Shown: piece after piece, positions 23,072-35,069 of the stretch | How positions within the stretch are numbered: the stretch's first letter is position 1 | Layout of the letters: each line of letters opens with the position of its first letter | Assembly (NCBI GenBank): GCA_015039365.1 | Contig: WION01000127.1 | Coordinates: 1 to 64,000 of the forward strand | Length of the DNA stretch: 64,000 nucleotides | Reading direction: 5' to 3' | Origin: Amanita rubescens | Lineage: Eukaryota; Basidiomycota; Agaricomycetes; Agaricales; Amanitaceae | The notes under the pieces: model-generated | The model's database searches: none | Told to the model about the DNA's origin: nothing | Seen by the model: the letters and a program-made list of their open reading frames with translations, nothing else | Program-made: the position numbers and the translations under genes

Positions 23072-24208
23072 AATGTGTGCTTTAGGGTCCAGTGGCACAT
23101 TTCCTAAAATAGAAATAGTGCCCTTCAGCCTTGCCATTTTGGGAAATATCTGCTCACTGTCAGTGGTGATGAGCAGCAAGAAATGGCAGTATCTCCCTTA
23201 ATACTGAATACTTTTGTGGCACATTTTTTGGAACATATTCCTTATATGTATATGCACTTATCCACTATGTTAGAATGTAAAAAATGCGAAATGACAATAT
23301 CTCCATCAATACTGGTTATTTCTGTGGCGCTTTTTTTGGTATACCCTTATTAGGTATATAGGAAGGTGTTTGAATGTTAGAATGCAAATAGTATGCACCA
23401 ATCATGCCACAAATAAAATTGGTGTGCTCACTGTCTGCCACAATGAGCAGTCATATCTCCACCAAAACAAGATCTTCCTGTGGCGCTTTTTTGGATTTGG
23501 GATCATACCTAGCAAAGATAAACATTAGGAAGGTCTCAATAGAGGATCCCTAGGCAAGATCAAGTGAAATGTCCCATTTATCCTGATATGTGAACTTGTC
23601 AGCCACTCAATCTGAAGTTCAGACTCTTATCATGAAATTAAAAGTTACACATTAATTGGCAGGGCAATCTGCTTCCAGACACCCTGAATGACACTCTGTT
23701 ATCATAAGAAACCAAAGTCCAAAAAAGCGCCACAGAAAGATCTTGTTTTGGTGGAGATATGGCTGCTCATTGTGACAGACAGTGAGCACACCAATTTTAT
23801 TTGTGCATGATTTGTGCATACTATTTGCATTCTAACATTCCAAATACCCTGTTATATGCCTAATAAGGGTATACCAAAAAAAGCGCCACAGAAATAACCA
23901 GTATTGATGGAGATATTGTCATTTGTGGCTCCTCACTGTTGTCAACAGTAAGCAAGACATGTTGCATTCTGACAGAAACCATTTGCATTTTTTACATTCT
24001 AACATAGTGGATAAGTGCATATACATATAAGGAATATGTTCCAAAAAACACACCACAAAAGTATTCAGTATTAAGGGAGATACATGTACTGCCATTTCTT
24101 GCTGCTCATCACCACTGACAGTGAGCAGATATTTCCCAAAATGACAAGGCCAAAGGGCACTATTTCTATTTTAGGAAATTACCACTGGACCCTAAAGTAC
24201 ACATTAAA
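23072..24208. repeat. Long inverted repeat (arms about 430-500 bp, spacer about 210 bp)
   Basis: The left arm starts AATGTGTGCTTTAGGGTCCA near 23072 and ends TGTGGCGCTTTTTTGGA near 23497. The right arm runs from TCCAAAAAAGCGCCACA near 23717 to CCACTGGACCCTAAAG near 24197. Within each arm a unit with ATATCTCC, AATACTG and CTGTGGCGCTTTTTTTGG recurs about three times. No transposase or terminal duplication was found. A transcript across it would form a long hairpin. It may be a foldback-type element. Confidence 0.8.
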
Positions 24209-24228
24209 TTATCAATTTCCTTTTTTAG

Positions 24229-24402
24229 AAATTTGACCCTGAAAATCAATTAGCAAATATCTCAATGAAATCAGCACCAAACACTATCATACAACCACAT
24301 TTAGAAAGCCACTGACCAAGGCTACAGAATTGATTGACCCTGAAATTATGTCATCATTTCCTTTTTAGGAAATTTGACCCTGAAAATCAATTAGCAAATA
24401 AA
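24229..24402. repeat. Short direct repeat pair
   Basis: AATTTGACCCTGAAAATCAA followed by TTAGCAAATA occurs near 24231 and again near 24371, each preceded by a CCTTTTT run. Confidence 0.8.
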
Positions 24403-24499
24403 CATCATATTACTCATGATTTTTGTAGTTTTTTGTCCTCCTCTTCCTTATCATGCATATTTTTCACATGGTGTTGCTTTGTTCAATCTGACCTCCCAG

Positions 24500-25122
24500 T
24501 ATAAAGTGTCTATTAATCATATCACTCACATCATAATGACATCATGATAGACTCATGATCACACCTTATGGTGTGCTTAGCATGCCATACCTTCCCATCT
24601 ATACTATATGCTTACATATATGTATGTACATATTTGTTATCTCTTAGTATATAAACCTGTCCTGTATTGTAGAATAGGACAATCCATTCTCTTCCTCTCT
24701 CCACCACTACTACACCAAAGGGTAGTGCTAAGACCATATCACAATAGGTAAGCTATCATACCTGCTCATGCTGTGGACACACGCTTGCATGCACTTGTCT
24801 TCTTTGTCACAAATGACATCAAGATTCTTCAAGCCACTGCAGAATCATCTGGAATCTGCTGTTTTACTTGACAAACAATGCCAACATGCAACTTCACACA
24901 CATCAAGACACCATTATGCTGTTGAGCATCTTCAAAATGTCACCAGCAGCCAATACTGCACATGGGAGAAACTATGGGGGTGTTATCAATTAAATCCTCA
25001 AGGGATCTTAGGTGATAATGAAACAGTTTGACTGTTAAAACTAGACTGAGGTCTAGTCATATATTTGTGTGGTTTTTATAGTACAAGTTACATATGCAAA
25101 TGTAGTAAGTAAAAACATGTGC
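24500..25122. other. Promoter-like AT-rich segment, no gene
   Basis: A TATATAAACCTGTCCTG word near 24650, followed by a pyrimidine-rich stretch and CACAATAGGTAAGC near 24745, looks like the 3' half of an LTR or a promoter with a splice donor. No partner LTR was found. There is no coding sequence. Confidence 0.3.
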
Positions 25123-25680
25123 ACAAGTCACTGCAAGTGACTGACTTCTGCTACTGAACCACCAGCAACCCCAACTTCCTAAAACAGACCAAACTATACT
25201 GACTATCACCAGAAACCCCTGACTGAATTGTGTTGGGTTGTGGCTTTGCAGTGATCATGGCACATGGAATGGTGATGGTGACACCAGAAGACAAAAAGTA
25301 CTTTTTGGAAGTTTGGCTTATCCAATAATTCTTGATCAAATGAGTTTTGGCATTTTGAATTATTATTATTTTGCCAACTTGTGTCCAAAAAAAGTATTTT
25401 GCAAATATCTCAAGTTTGGTCCCAATCCCTATATGTCCTAGATCACATGACTTTTCTGCATTTTAAAGTATTTTTTTGAGATTTTATTGCAAGCATAGAT
25501 AACACCATACAATATTAAACAATACCAAACAACCATCCACAGCCCCTCCAAACTCATACCTTCAAAAAATGCTGTCAAATGATGCCCATATTGTTTATTT
25601 GTGTAAACAAACATAAACAAATGCAAATATTTACTTTGAGAGCATTTTTAGCATTTTTCAAAATTTTATCAGATTGTTAT
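25123..25680 (+). repeat. Noncoding interspersed repeat, copy 2 of 3
   Basis: Starts GCACAAGTCACTGCAAGTGA. It includes GTATTTTGCAAATATCTCAA, GATTTTATTGCAAGCAT, AACAACCATCCACAGCCCCT and GATGCCCATATTGTTTATTT. The copy at 29681-30125 is in the same orientation and close; the copy at 11529-11960 is more diverged. There is no ORF. Confidence 0.8.
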
Positions 25681-26597
25681 CAATAAAACTAACACATTTG
25701 GCAAGTGAGCCCTGTCCACATCTGTGACCAATTATTATGAGGCAAACCAACTTATAGTGAAAATTACCTGGGTCATCTCTATTTTCCACCAATCTGTGTA
25801 GTAGCTCCCAGCTGGACCTACAGTCTGCATTTGTTAGTTGGGCAGAACCAACCAATGTGTGAAGGATTCCATGGCATGTATCCTTTAATGCCCCAGTACT
25901 GTAAAAGTGTCCACCAAAGCATATGGAATGCACTGGTGTCACCACTGCATGTGGTGTGTGTGGCCTCATGTATGATGTATCTAAATAGTGTGAGATGTAT
26001 TCACTATCACAATCCTCAAAAAAATAGAAAAATACTCTGCTCATCGCAACACTGCAATGGGCAGAGTATTTTAAGGGTTATTATGAGTGTCCTCTTTTTC
26101 ACTACAGTAGATGCCCCCTCCTTATATACCTGTGGGCCTGTGCACAGACCATCTGGTCATGTCACATGACCACACAAGGAATATTCCAAGGAAACTCCTA
26201 GCATTCCTAGCAAAATGATTAGGAATCCATTAGGAAAGCTCTAGGAAAGCTCTAGGAATATTACAGCCAATTCACACAGTAGAAAACATGTTTTGTCCAG
26301 CTAGGAATCTAGGAATGGTTCCTAGGAATGCTAGGACATTCCACATGCAATCAGTGGCAAAGTGTAAAGTACTCCTATCTTTATAGGATTTGACATTGAC
26401 AACATTAGTAGAAATTAATGATGAAGAAACTGTGGCTCTAGCTGACATTCAATATGCTATGTATGGGTTATTGTTGTTCATTGGATACAGGTAGTGAAAC
26501 ATGTGAAATTATGCATGTAGTTGTCTAGAATGAAAGGGATCTAAAGCAATAGAATGAGGATAGTGGAGACACTATCTGGAACTGACTGGGCAGCAAG
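25681..26597. other. AT-rich DNA with TATA-bearing conserved block and AGGAAT words
   Basis: About 26110-26180 (ATGCCCCCTCCTTATATACC and GGTCATGTCACATGACCACA) matches 10690-10765 inverted. It is followed by many TAGGAAT/AGGAATCC words to about 26340 and an AGTGTAAAGTACT end-like word at 26359. No coding sequence recognised. Confidence 0.5.
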
Positions 26598-29500
26598 GTG
26601 GCTAGGAAGTGGCTAGGAAGAAGAGGTGGAGCACAGCCACCTCACTTCACCTGTGTAGACTACATTCTACATACACCTTGTGACTCGGCTACTTTAGAAT
26701 TCACATCTCTTTGGGCACTCTCTTTTCAATGGAAGCCCCAATCTTGGGAGCTCCTGGTAGGGGTACTAAAGGTGCTGCACCTCCAGTTAGGAGAGTATCA
26801 GCAAGCTCTTTATGATGATCTAGTGGGAAAGTGAGATCACCATTCTTACCTCCTTTTGCTTGGCTTGGTATATGCTTACACCAGTGTTGTGCTTCAGCTC
26901 CATATTATTTGCTCTCACAATCCTTGCATTCTCTAGTCAAGCATCAACACAGTCCAGGGTTCCCTGCATTTGATTGATGCACTCTCTTTGGTGCTACCCT
27001 TGCAACTCTTAGAAGGCTCTCTTTGGCACTTTCTTTTGTTTGCAAACATTTATAAAATGGCCCTTACAATGAATGACATGGTATTGGCATGCAAAAAAAA
27101 TTATATTCTATCATATGTATCTCTCTACCAGTGCTCACACAGAGGTCCTGATGAATAGTATAAGGCAAGGGAGTTTGAAAGGGTAGTGATGGTAGTGGAG
27201 ACTAGGAGGTCTTACAAGGTGGAGGCAAGTAACCATGCAAATGTGTAGTTATTAAGCTTACCCATCTATGTCTTGTTCTCATGATGTTTCCATCATCAAT
27301 TCATCATTGGAGAGTATTCTTACAATATGCAATACAAGTACAAACAATGACAAATAACCATCATGGTTGAAACAAGTAAGAAAATAGCTTTCAGATGCAT
27401 ATACATTCATTACAAGCCTATTTTTAGATGTGTACTACATGTACAAACAGTAGATCATCAGGATCAAAACAAGCAAGAAGAGAGCTTTCAAATGCCTATA
27501 CATACATGTATATTCCCTTTAAATGATGTTTTACAACTGGGCATATGTAGCTCTGCCCCCTGCCCTGGGAACACCTCATGGGGACTCTCCCCCCATATTC
27601 ACATTCTTTTTCACATGTTATCCTTTATCATATGTTAATGTTTTCACATGCTTTTCTTTTACTATATTTGTATGTTATAAAATCTCTGCCAATAATATGA
27701 ATTTTCTGGTATTTTTTGTGGGTTTGCTGATGTTGGTTACTAACTACTGTGGCATAATATATCCAAATAATCTCCTGCATTGCTGCTCTTCCCCTTAGAT
27801 GGCTATGCCATGATATTGAGGATGAGAAGCAGTTAGGCAACTTCAAGCCTCTCTGGGACAAGGATGAGAAGCTTAGAATCTTATTGTATCTCTTTTCAAT
27901 TGGATTCAGCAAAGTAAATCTACTGTTCCCAATAGCAAGGTGCTACAGTTTGTGCACCAATTTCTGGTATTTCAATTCACCCAAGAACACATCCCAGTTG
28001 ACATGATGGTGGTGGTATTATACATGATTCACCCATCATAAGGATAAGGATGGAAATGGATTCCAATACATATGGTTGTCAGCCATTTTGGCTGATAAAT
28101 CCTACTTCATTCCAATGAGAGTCCTATTGGAGTTATTGGACTTTAATAGGAGTTAATAGGACTACATTAACATGTAGTATTGCTATTTTGAGCTTGTTTG
28201 TATATATTTACATATATTTGAAAGTGGTAGGTGCCGTGGGTTCCACTTCTGATGTTTACATACCTCCAGAAACAGTGCTGAAAGCACCAAAACCCTCCTA
28301 AAAATCTAAAAAAATGTTGAAAAATACCCCAAAATTATGTAATGCTAATATTTGTGTTTGCTTATATTTGTTTGTATGTTTGGTGGAAAATGGACAATAT
28401 GCAGCTTGTTTCACCACATTTGTTGGGATGTTTGAGAATGGACATGTGTGACAGGGGTGTGTGACATGTTTGTGACATGCCTCAAACAATCTGCAAAAAA
28501 AGCCTAAAAAATTGTGGCCTCTCAAATGTGCAAGAATGAACATGCCAAACAAGACTAAATTTGAAAAGTCTTAAATAAAATATGTGGAAAAATCAATGTG
28601 ATTAGGCTCATACATATATGTATGTATATAACCAATGCTATGCAGAAGCCAGCATTATCAGTGGCCACTTTGCCATTGTCACATTTCCACTTGACACCTA
28701 AATTGTGAGAAAACTAGTATCTCTGGCAACACTGCTGGTATGTATTTATATAGCCTATACTTGTGAACATGAGCTTCACTTTGAGATACATAGTTATTAT
28801 TCCAAGGTTAAATGTAATGAGGCTGAGTTTTTAACACAACTTTAACACCACTGCAGTGGCAAGCAAGGTGGACCATGCTGTGAGAAGTAAAGGAAACATG
28901 TGATGGCTCTGATCCTAGTCACATAATCCTGGTTGTCCTTGAGTTGGATTTGCCACTTTGTGGCCCATAGCCTCCAAATTAGTTGTTTCTCCCATTTAAC
29001 TGGGCATGTTTACTAAATTGTAGACAATTGATGAGAGGTGGAAGTTGACAATTACCATGTCAGCCACCATTAAGTCACTGATCTATTTATGGTATGGACT
29101 CCCAAATTATGCTTGGACAGGCCCACTTGTTTTTCTACTTACTCATTTTACTATATGTATGGTTGACTAATTCAGTATGTCATTGTTCTCTTGATTATGG
29201 AGTTATATATGTGAGTTTACTTTGCCACATGCTTTTAGTGTGGATGTTTAGTAGGCTGGCTGTCATTATGCTGCTAACAACTACTCACCACCATGTGATC
29301 ACCAGATAACCAACATAACCAACAACTCATCTCTGCTCCCAGTTCTGAGTCCTCCCCTAGTTGAAACTTGACTTCAATACATATGTACATAATACCAAAT
29401 CCTCATAACCTCAACCTTCTCACATTTGTGCATGACCTCTGACAACTCTCTGCAATGCCATAGGTGATTGATGGCCACTATTGCCAGCAACAACAGTGGC

Positions 29501-29680
29501 CACATTATGGAAATTGATCATGACACAACCACTGGATCTACAGTAAGTCATACTAAGTGGCAATCTCTACACTGCAACTGCACAGAGCCCACTTTTGGCA
29601 TGCAGGCAGAGTTGATCATGTTGGCCTTGACCCATAGGTGACTACATTCACTACTGACCTCTGAAGCAATTACTCATTGT
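26598..29680. other. CpG-poor AT-rich tract, no gene recognised
   Basis: The longest plus frame (26598-26834) has no recognisable domain or splice support. GGATTCCAAT/ATTGGAGT words recur at 28050-28160. There is no rRNA or tRNA. It probably consists of decayed transposon DNA. Confidence 0.45.
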
Positions 29681-30125
29681 TGCACAAGTCACTGCAAGTG
29701 ACAAGTGGTCATGGCACATGGAATGGTGATGGTGACACCAGAAGACAAAAAGCACTTTGGCTTATCGTAATTCTCGCATGTTGTTGGTGAAATGAGTTTT
29801 GGCATTTTTAATTATTTTTTTTTTGCAGACTTGTCAATTTTCTCAGACTTGTGCCTGAAAAAAGTATTTTGCAAATATCTCAAGTTTGGCTTTATTTGGT
29901 CCCCAAATCCCTACATGCCCTAGATCACAGGATTTTTCTGCATTTAAAAGTATTTTTGAGATTTTATTGCAAGCATAAATAACACCAACCAATACCAAAC
30001 AACCATCCACAGCCCCTCCAAAAATGCTGTCAAATGATGCCCATATTGTTTATTTTGTGCAAGCAAACATAAACAAATGCAAATATCTACTTTGGGAACA
30101 TTTTTAGCATTTTTCAAGATTGTTA
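29681..30125 (+). repeat. Noncoding interspersed repeat, copy 3 of 3
   Basis: Same orientation and order of blocks as 25123-25680, with a small deletion near the start and shared AACAACCATCCACAGCCCCT and GATGCCCATATTGTTTATTT. Confidence 0.8.
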
Positions 30126-30169
30126 TCAGAATATCCCTAGGAATCCCTTCCTATAGGACTCTTATCATA

Positions 30170-30565
30170 CTGGGGGGTAGTGTAAAGTAATGAAAATCTG
30201 CCAAATTCCTCATTATGCACATTCTTTCCCCACTCAAAAACATGATAGATGAGGGAATGAGTATGGTTGATCCAGCCAGAAAATCAGTATAGATCCCCAA
30301 ATCCCAGAGTGCTAGGTGTCCTCCCTCCTGTGCATTGAATTCTCCAAGCCTTGGCTGTTATTGAGCACCATGAATGAGAAAGATTTGCAACATCATAATG
30401 GGGAAATGTTGCAGTCTGTGCACTTGGAAATCCACAGATCCTCTTGATGGCCCAGTTTTTCATAACCTCTTCAAGAACTTGCTGAGTTGGACCCATGGGA
30501 TAGACTGGGGCAAGAATTGGAGATTGAAGTCAACTGCAATAATGACAGTACTTTACACTCCCCCC
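30170..30565. mobile_element. Small inverted-repeat element, about 395 bp
   Basis: Left end GGGGGGTAGTGTAAAGTAAT near 30171 and right end, read inverted, GGGGGGAGTGTAAAGTACTG near 30565 form a terminal inverted repeat. There is no transposase. A similar AGTGTAAAGTACT end occurs near 11972 and 26359. The target duplication is unclear. Confidence 0.5.
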
Positions 30566-30799
30566 TGTTAAAAATGCACCAAGTGTTGTTGCAACTCACT
30601 ACAAATGTTGTAATAGTTGTTTAGCCCTCTGTTAAACTTAATACATGCTTTAGACGTTCACAAATGAGGTCTATAACAGTTGATAGCAGTTATATCAAGT
30701 CTATATCCAAGTGTAGGTACTGTATTTCCCTACATGTAAGGAAACCTGGCCTGTTTGGTTCTATTTAATACCTATCCCATCAGGCGCGAGTTTAGGTGT
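30566..30799 (-). repeat. Copia LTR fragment (family of 377 bp), truncated
   Basis: Reverse-oriented copy beginning with the LTR 3' end (TGTTAAAAATGC on the plus strand) and breaking off after GAGTTTAGGTGT at 30799. It joins directly to the transposase remnant. Confidence 0.85.
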
Positions 30800-31644
30800 T
30801 GGGATTGATGAAACACTCATCGTTCAGACTATTGCCAATCTTGTCAGCTAGGCTGTTGCTCTGTGGGCTGAATCATACATTGACAAACAGCCTTATCACA
30901 CATCATCTCTTTCTGGCCTGGCATGGGTTGATGAACTCATGGAAGGGCATCCAGGTTGTATCAAAACCACACTTGGTGTTACTCTCCCTATTTTCAAGGC
31001 ACTCCTCAGTACATTACAGAAGCTGGGGCTTAAAGATTCAAAGCACATCAAGCTGCCAGAGCAGCTTGCCATCTTTTTGCACACCTGTGTCAGCACCCTG
31101 GCCTATCTATTCAACATGTTGGCAAGCATTTCCAATGCTCAAATGGGACAATATCAAAGTATGTTTATTATGCTTCTTGCAGAGGATTCTAATCTAATTT
31201 GTATGCAGCTTAGCAGCATTTTCTGTGCCATTCTATACAAAATATGTCAGTCTTCCAAAGCACAATATGACCCAACTCCTCCTGAGATAGCCTCCAACCC
31301 CAAATTTTATCCCTATTTCTCCAATGTGATAGGTGCCATTGATGGCACTCACATCAACTGTGTCCCATCTGCAGCCGATCAAGCAACAAGTCGCAATCAC
31401 AAAGGCTTTCTTTCTCAGAATTGCCTCATGGCTTGCTCCTTCAATATGCACTTCCTCTATGTACTCAGTGGTTGGGAGGGATCTGCTGCTGATGCAGCTA
31501 TCTATAATGACACCCACTTTCATGACTTCCACATTCCTCCTGGGAAATTTTACCTTGCAGATGCAGGGTTTGCACTTACCAAAGAGTTATTGGTTCCATA
31601 TCATGGTGAACAATACCACCTCAATGAATGGCAGCATGGAAATT
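30800..31644 (+). pseudogene. PIF/Harbinger-like DDE transposase remnant A
   Basis: Partial transposase of the HARBI1/DDE_4-type superfamily. It has a helix-rich N-terminal part (MEGHPGCIKTTLGVTLPIF, LPEQLAIFLHTCVST), a first catalytic Asp in GAIDGTHINCVP, and a second in FYLADAGFALTKELLVPYHG. The sequence is cut at 31644 by a copia LTR, so the third acidic residue region (expected RNVIERxFG) is missing here. The 5' side is cut by another LTR fragment at 30799. It is closely related in layout to the copy at 31985-33177. Confidence 0.8.
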
Positions 31645-31845
31645 TGTTAAAAATGCGCCAAGTGTTCAAGGTTGCAACTGACTACAAATGTTGTAGTAGT
31701 TGTCTAGCCCTCTGATAGACTTAATACACACTTTAGACATTCACAAATGCAGTCTATAATAGTTGATAGCAGTAATATCAAGTCTATATCCAAGTGTAGG
31801 TACTATAGTTCCCTACATGTAACCTGGCCTGTTTGGTTCTATTTA
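31645..31845 (-). repeat. Copia LTR fragment, truncated
   Basis: Reverse copy from TGTTAAAAATGCGCCAAG to TTGGTTCTATTTA, where a GGGCCTGTTCAGCAACCG terminal sequence takes over at 31846. Confidence 0.85.
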
Positions 31846-33177
31846 GGGCCTGTTCAGCAACCGTGATCTGACACAAATATGATGTTCCCATGAGCCACAG
31901 AACATGTTGCAGTTTGAATTTCAAGTGTCAGCATGCTGATGCACTATCTAGGCCTTATCTCAGGCCTTATCTTGTCCAGCAACAATGCCCATCCTACCCC
32001 GGGTCCGCTGGAAGATTATTGTCCATCTTGTTAGCCTTCTTGTCACCATTATTGTTCCCACTATGCTACAGGTTATCCAAGCTCTTTATTTTAAACAGCC
32101 CTACCACACCTCTCTTCTCTCAGGTGAAGGCTGGGTTCAGGAGCTCCTGAATGGTCACCCAAAGTGCATTCAGCGTGAGTTGGGTGTAACTGCATATGTG
32201 TTTCAGCAGCTTATTGCAGAACTACATGCTATGGGCCATGGTTGGTCCAGATATGTATCATTGGAGGAACAATTGGCTATTTTTCTCTACATGTGTGTCA
32301 CAGGCCTCACCATCCAAGGTGAGAGATTTCAACATTCAAATGCAACAATCTCAAAGTGAGTTCTTGAATTCCAACTGGTGTTTGTTGGCCTATTTTTGAA
32401 ATTGTATCAGATACTTCAAAAAAATGGTCCATGTTTTTTCTGAGCCACCCTTTTACACAAAACACCTCAAACAGCCAACTTACAATAATGAATCACATCC
32501 CCTATGTCACAACCCCAAACTATACCCCTTTTTTAAGCAGGCTCTGGGTGCTATTGATGGTAGTCACATCCATTTTGCACCACCTGCCTTCTTCCAGGTA
32601 GCCTACCGAAACAGGAAGGGGTTTTTATCCCAAAACTGTCTCTTTGGCTGCACATTCAACTTTACCTTCACCTATGCACTTACAGGATGGGAAGGATCTG
32701 CAGCAGATGCAAGGGTTTATCAAGATGCAATCAACACAGATTTAGTGATACCAGCAGGATGGTACTATCTTCTTGCTGATGCTGGTCTCCCTCACTGTGA
32801 TCAGCTTATTGTTCCCTACCATGGTGTCCAATACCATCTTGCAGAGTGGGGGCGAGTTAAACTCAGGTAAATTTAATTTACTTTGGTTATCTGTACTTAT
32901 CAATTAAGCCAGGCCCAAAGACAAATTTGAATTATTCAATCTTCGACATGCATAAGCACGAAATGTTATAGAACGCATTTTTGGTGTGCTCAAGCAACGC
33001 TTTCAGATTTTACTTCTTGCATCAGAATACAGTGCTGAAATTCAGTCACGCATTCCACCTGCATTGGTTGCAATCCATAATTTCATCCAGATTCATAATC
33101 CACACAAAAAGGACCCTGATTACATCAATCCTGATTATGCTCTCCTGGTGGGTTTTATGCAGGGGACCACTCAATAA
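31846..33177 (+). pseudogene. PIF/Harbinger-like DDE transposase B
   Basis: The element end GGGCCTGTTCAGCAACCG (31846) is of the GGG-start type used by PIF/Harbinger, inserted after TTA in a copia LTR. The transposase starts about 31985. Exon 1 ends near 32357, then an intron to about 32406 (SK|YFKKM join), then GAIDGSHIHFAP (first Asp), YYLLADAGLPHCDQL (second Asp), an intron 32869-about 32914, and RNVIERIFGVLKQRFQIL (third acidic residue Glu). The stop in RHA*ARNV (TAA in place of an expected CAA) disables it. Usual length is about 380-400 aa; nearly all of that is present. The right terminal repeat was not found. Confidence 0.8.
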
Positions 33178-33599
33178 TACCAGGAGCAAGTAATGCAGAG
33201 CATGAAGAAGATTCAGATACCAAGATCAAATTGCAGATGACATGTGGAGGCAGTACACACTGGTACTAGCACAGAGAGCTCAGGCTGGGTTGCTAGAGGA
33301 TGAGACAAGTAGCAGTGACTCAGATGAAAGCAATGATGAAGACAACATTGAGGAAGAAGAGACATAATCATATTCAACAAGATGAAAAGGGGATAACAAT
33401 ATGAAGTGAACATGTCTGCCTGTACACTGCAATTTACATTTATGCTGAGCCAACTCCAATGCAATCCATGAGTCACAATCATTCCCAGGTGCCAACGCAC
33501 AAAACGCAGTAAACAAATTGATAAGGATTGCTTTCTTATTGGAACTCAGGTTGCTGTTGGAGACTGAAGTATCGCTAAATCTTTCTCAATGTTGGACTC
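33178..33599. other. Degraded 3' part of the PIF-like element
   Basis: An acidic-serine tail (DETSSSDSDESNDEDNIEEE) can be read on the plus strand near 33300-33365, downstream of the transposase. The rest is not assigned. Confidence 0.35.
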
Positions 33600-33987
33600 T
33601 GGCATGGAACCAATGTTTCAGATGGCATCAACAACTGTACTGAGGGAACCCTGGACACTATGAAGGAGAATGAGACCCTTATCAGGTCGTTTCGAAGGTT
33701 GATTGTCACCCTGATCTGACTTTTGCTTTTTCCCTCGAGCACAACTGCTCAACGACTGGCTTGAGCCAGTTGATGGTGGTGGAAGAGAGGTAATTGGCGA
33801 CTGGGAGGGAGATGGTGTTGCAAGCAGTGGGTGTGCAATGGGGAATGATGGCTGTCGAGGCAGTAGTGGTGCAGAGGATGACAGTGATGGTTGTACAAAG
33901 GATGGTGATGATGGCGGCAGTGGTGGTACAATAGCTGATGATGGTAATGACACAACAGGGGATGGTGGCAGCATGACACCTACCTCA

Positions 33988-34364
33988 TGTTGAATATTGA
34001 GTGATTAAACATCAGATATCGCTCAAATGCTTTATATTTAGTGTTACAATACTATATTCTTTATTTTGTGTATAATGAGCTAGTTTATAGGTGTAGCGGT
34101 TGTGTCTGTGGACAAAACGCGATATAGTGGACACCTAAACTCACGCCTGATGGGATAGGTAGTAAATAGAACCAAACAGGCCAGGTTTCCTTACATGTAG
34201 GGAACTACAGTACCTACACTTGGATATAGACTTAATATCACTGCTATCAATTGTTATAGACCGCATTTGTGAACGTCTAAAGCGTGTATTGAGTCTATCA
34301 GAGGGCTAGACAACTACTACAACATTTGTAGTGAGTTGCAACAACACTTGGCGCATTTTTAACA
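33988..34364 (+). repeat. Solo copia LTR, 377 bp, TSD CCTCA
   Basis: Complete TGTTGAATATTGAGTG...GCATTTTTAACA copy with CCTCA at 33983-33987 and 34365-34369. There is no internal region, so it arose by LTR-LTR recombination. Confidence 0.95.
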
Positions 34365-34696
34365 CCTCATTGTTCAACAGGCTTCTACAACTCTGTTATT
34401 TTCCTGCTCTTCACTATCACTGCTACCAGTCCCAGTCTCATCCTGCCCTCATCCCTCAGTGATTGCTTGTTACCTCTTCTGCATCACTGGACTCTTCTAA
34501 CTCATTTAAAGACACACAACAAGTTCAATAGCCTCCTAAGCCTCTGAGTTGTCTGAGATCTTGCTAAGTCCCTCTTTATCACTATCACTACTTTCACTAC
34601 TATCCTCTCCATCCTTATCACCCACCCAAAGATGTCCAGAGGTCCTGATGTGTTGAGATGGCACAAAGCTCACTGTTGGTGAGTGATGGTGCTCAG

Positions 34697-35069
34697 TGTT
34701 AAAAATGCGCCAAGTGTTGTTACAACTCACTACAAATGTTGTAGTAGTTGTCTGTCCCTCTGATAGACTCAATACATGCTTTAGACGTTCACAAATGCGG
34801 TCTATAACAGTTGATAGCAGTTATATCAAGCCTATATCCAAGTGTAGGTACTGTAGTTACACGTAAGGAAACCTGGCCTGTTTGGTTCTATTTACTACCT
34901 ATCCCATCAGGCGTGTGTTTAGGTGTCCACTATATCACGTTTTGTCCACAAACACAACCACTACACCTATAAACTACCTCATTTTACACAAAATAAAGAA
35001 TATAGTATAGTAACACTGAATATAAAGGATTTGAGTGATATCTGATGTTTAATCACTCAATATTCAACA
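34697..35069 (-). repeat. Solo copia LTR, reverse, TSD CTCAG
   Basis: Reverse full-length copy with CTCAG at 34692-34696 and 35070-35074. Confidence 0.95.

Noticed and set aside
26598..26834. Plus-strand 78-codon frame as a gene
   Set aside because: No domain, no splice sites, and surrounded by CpG-depleted repeat DNA.
22602..30500. Centromere
   Set aside because: CpG-poor repeat-rich DNA fits, but one 8-kb tract with no satellite array or known motif is not enough.
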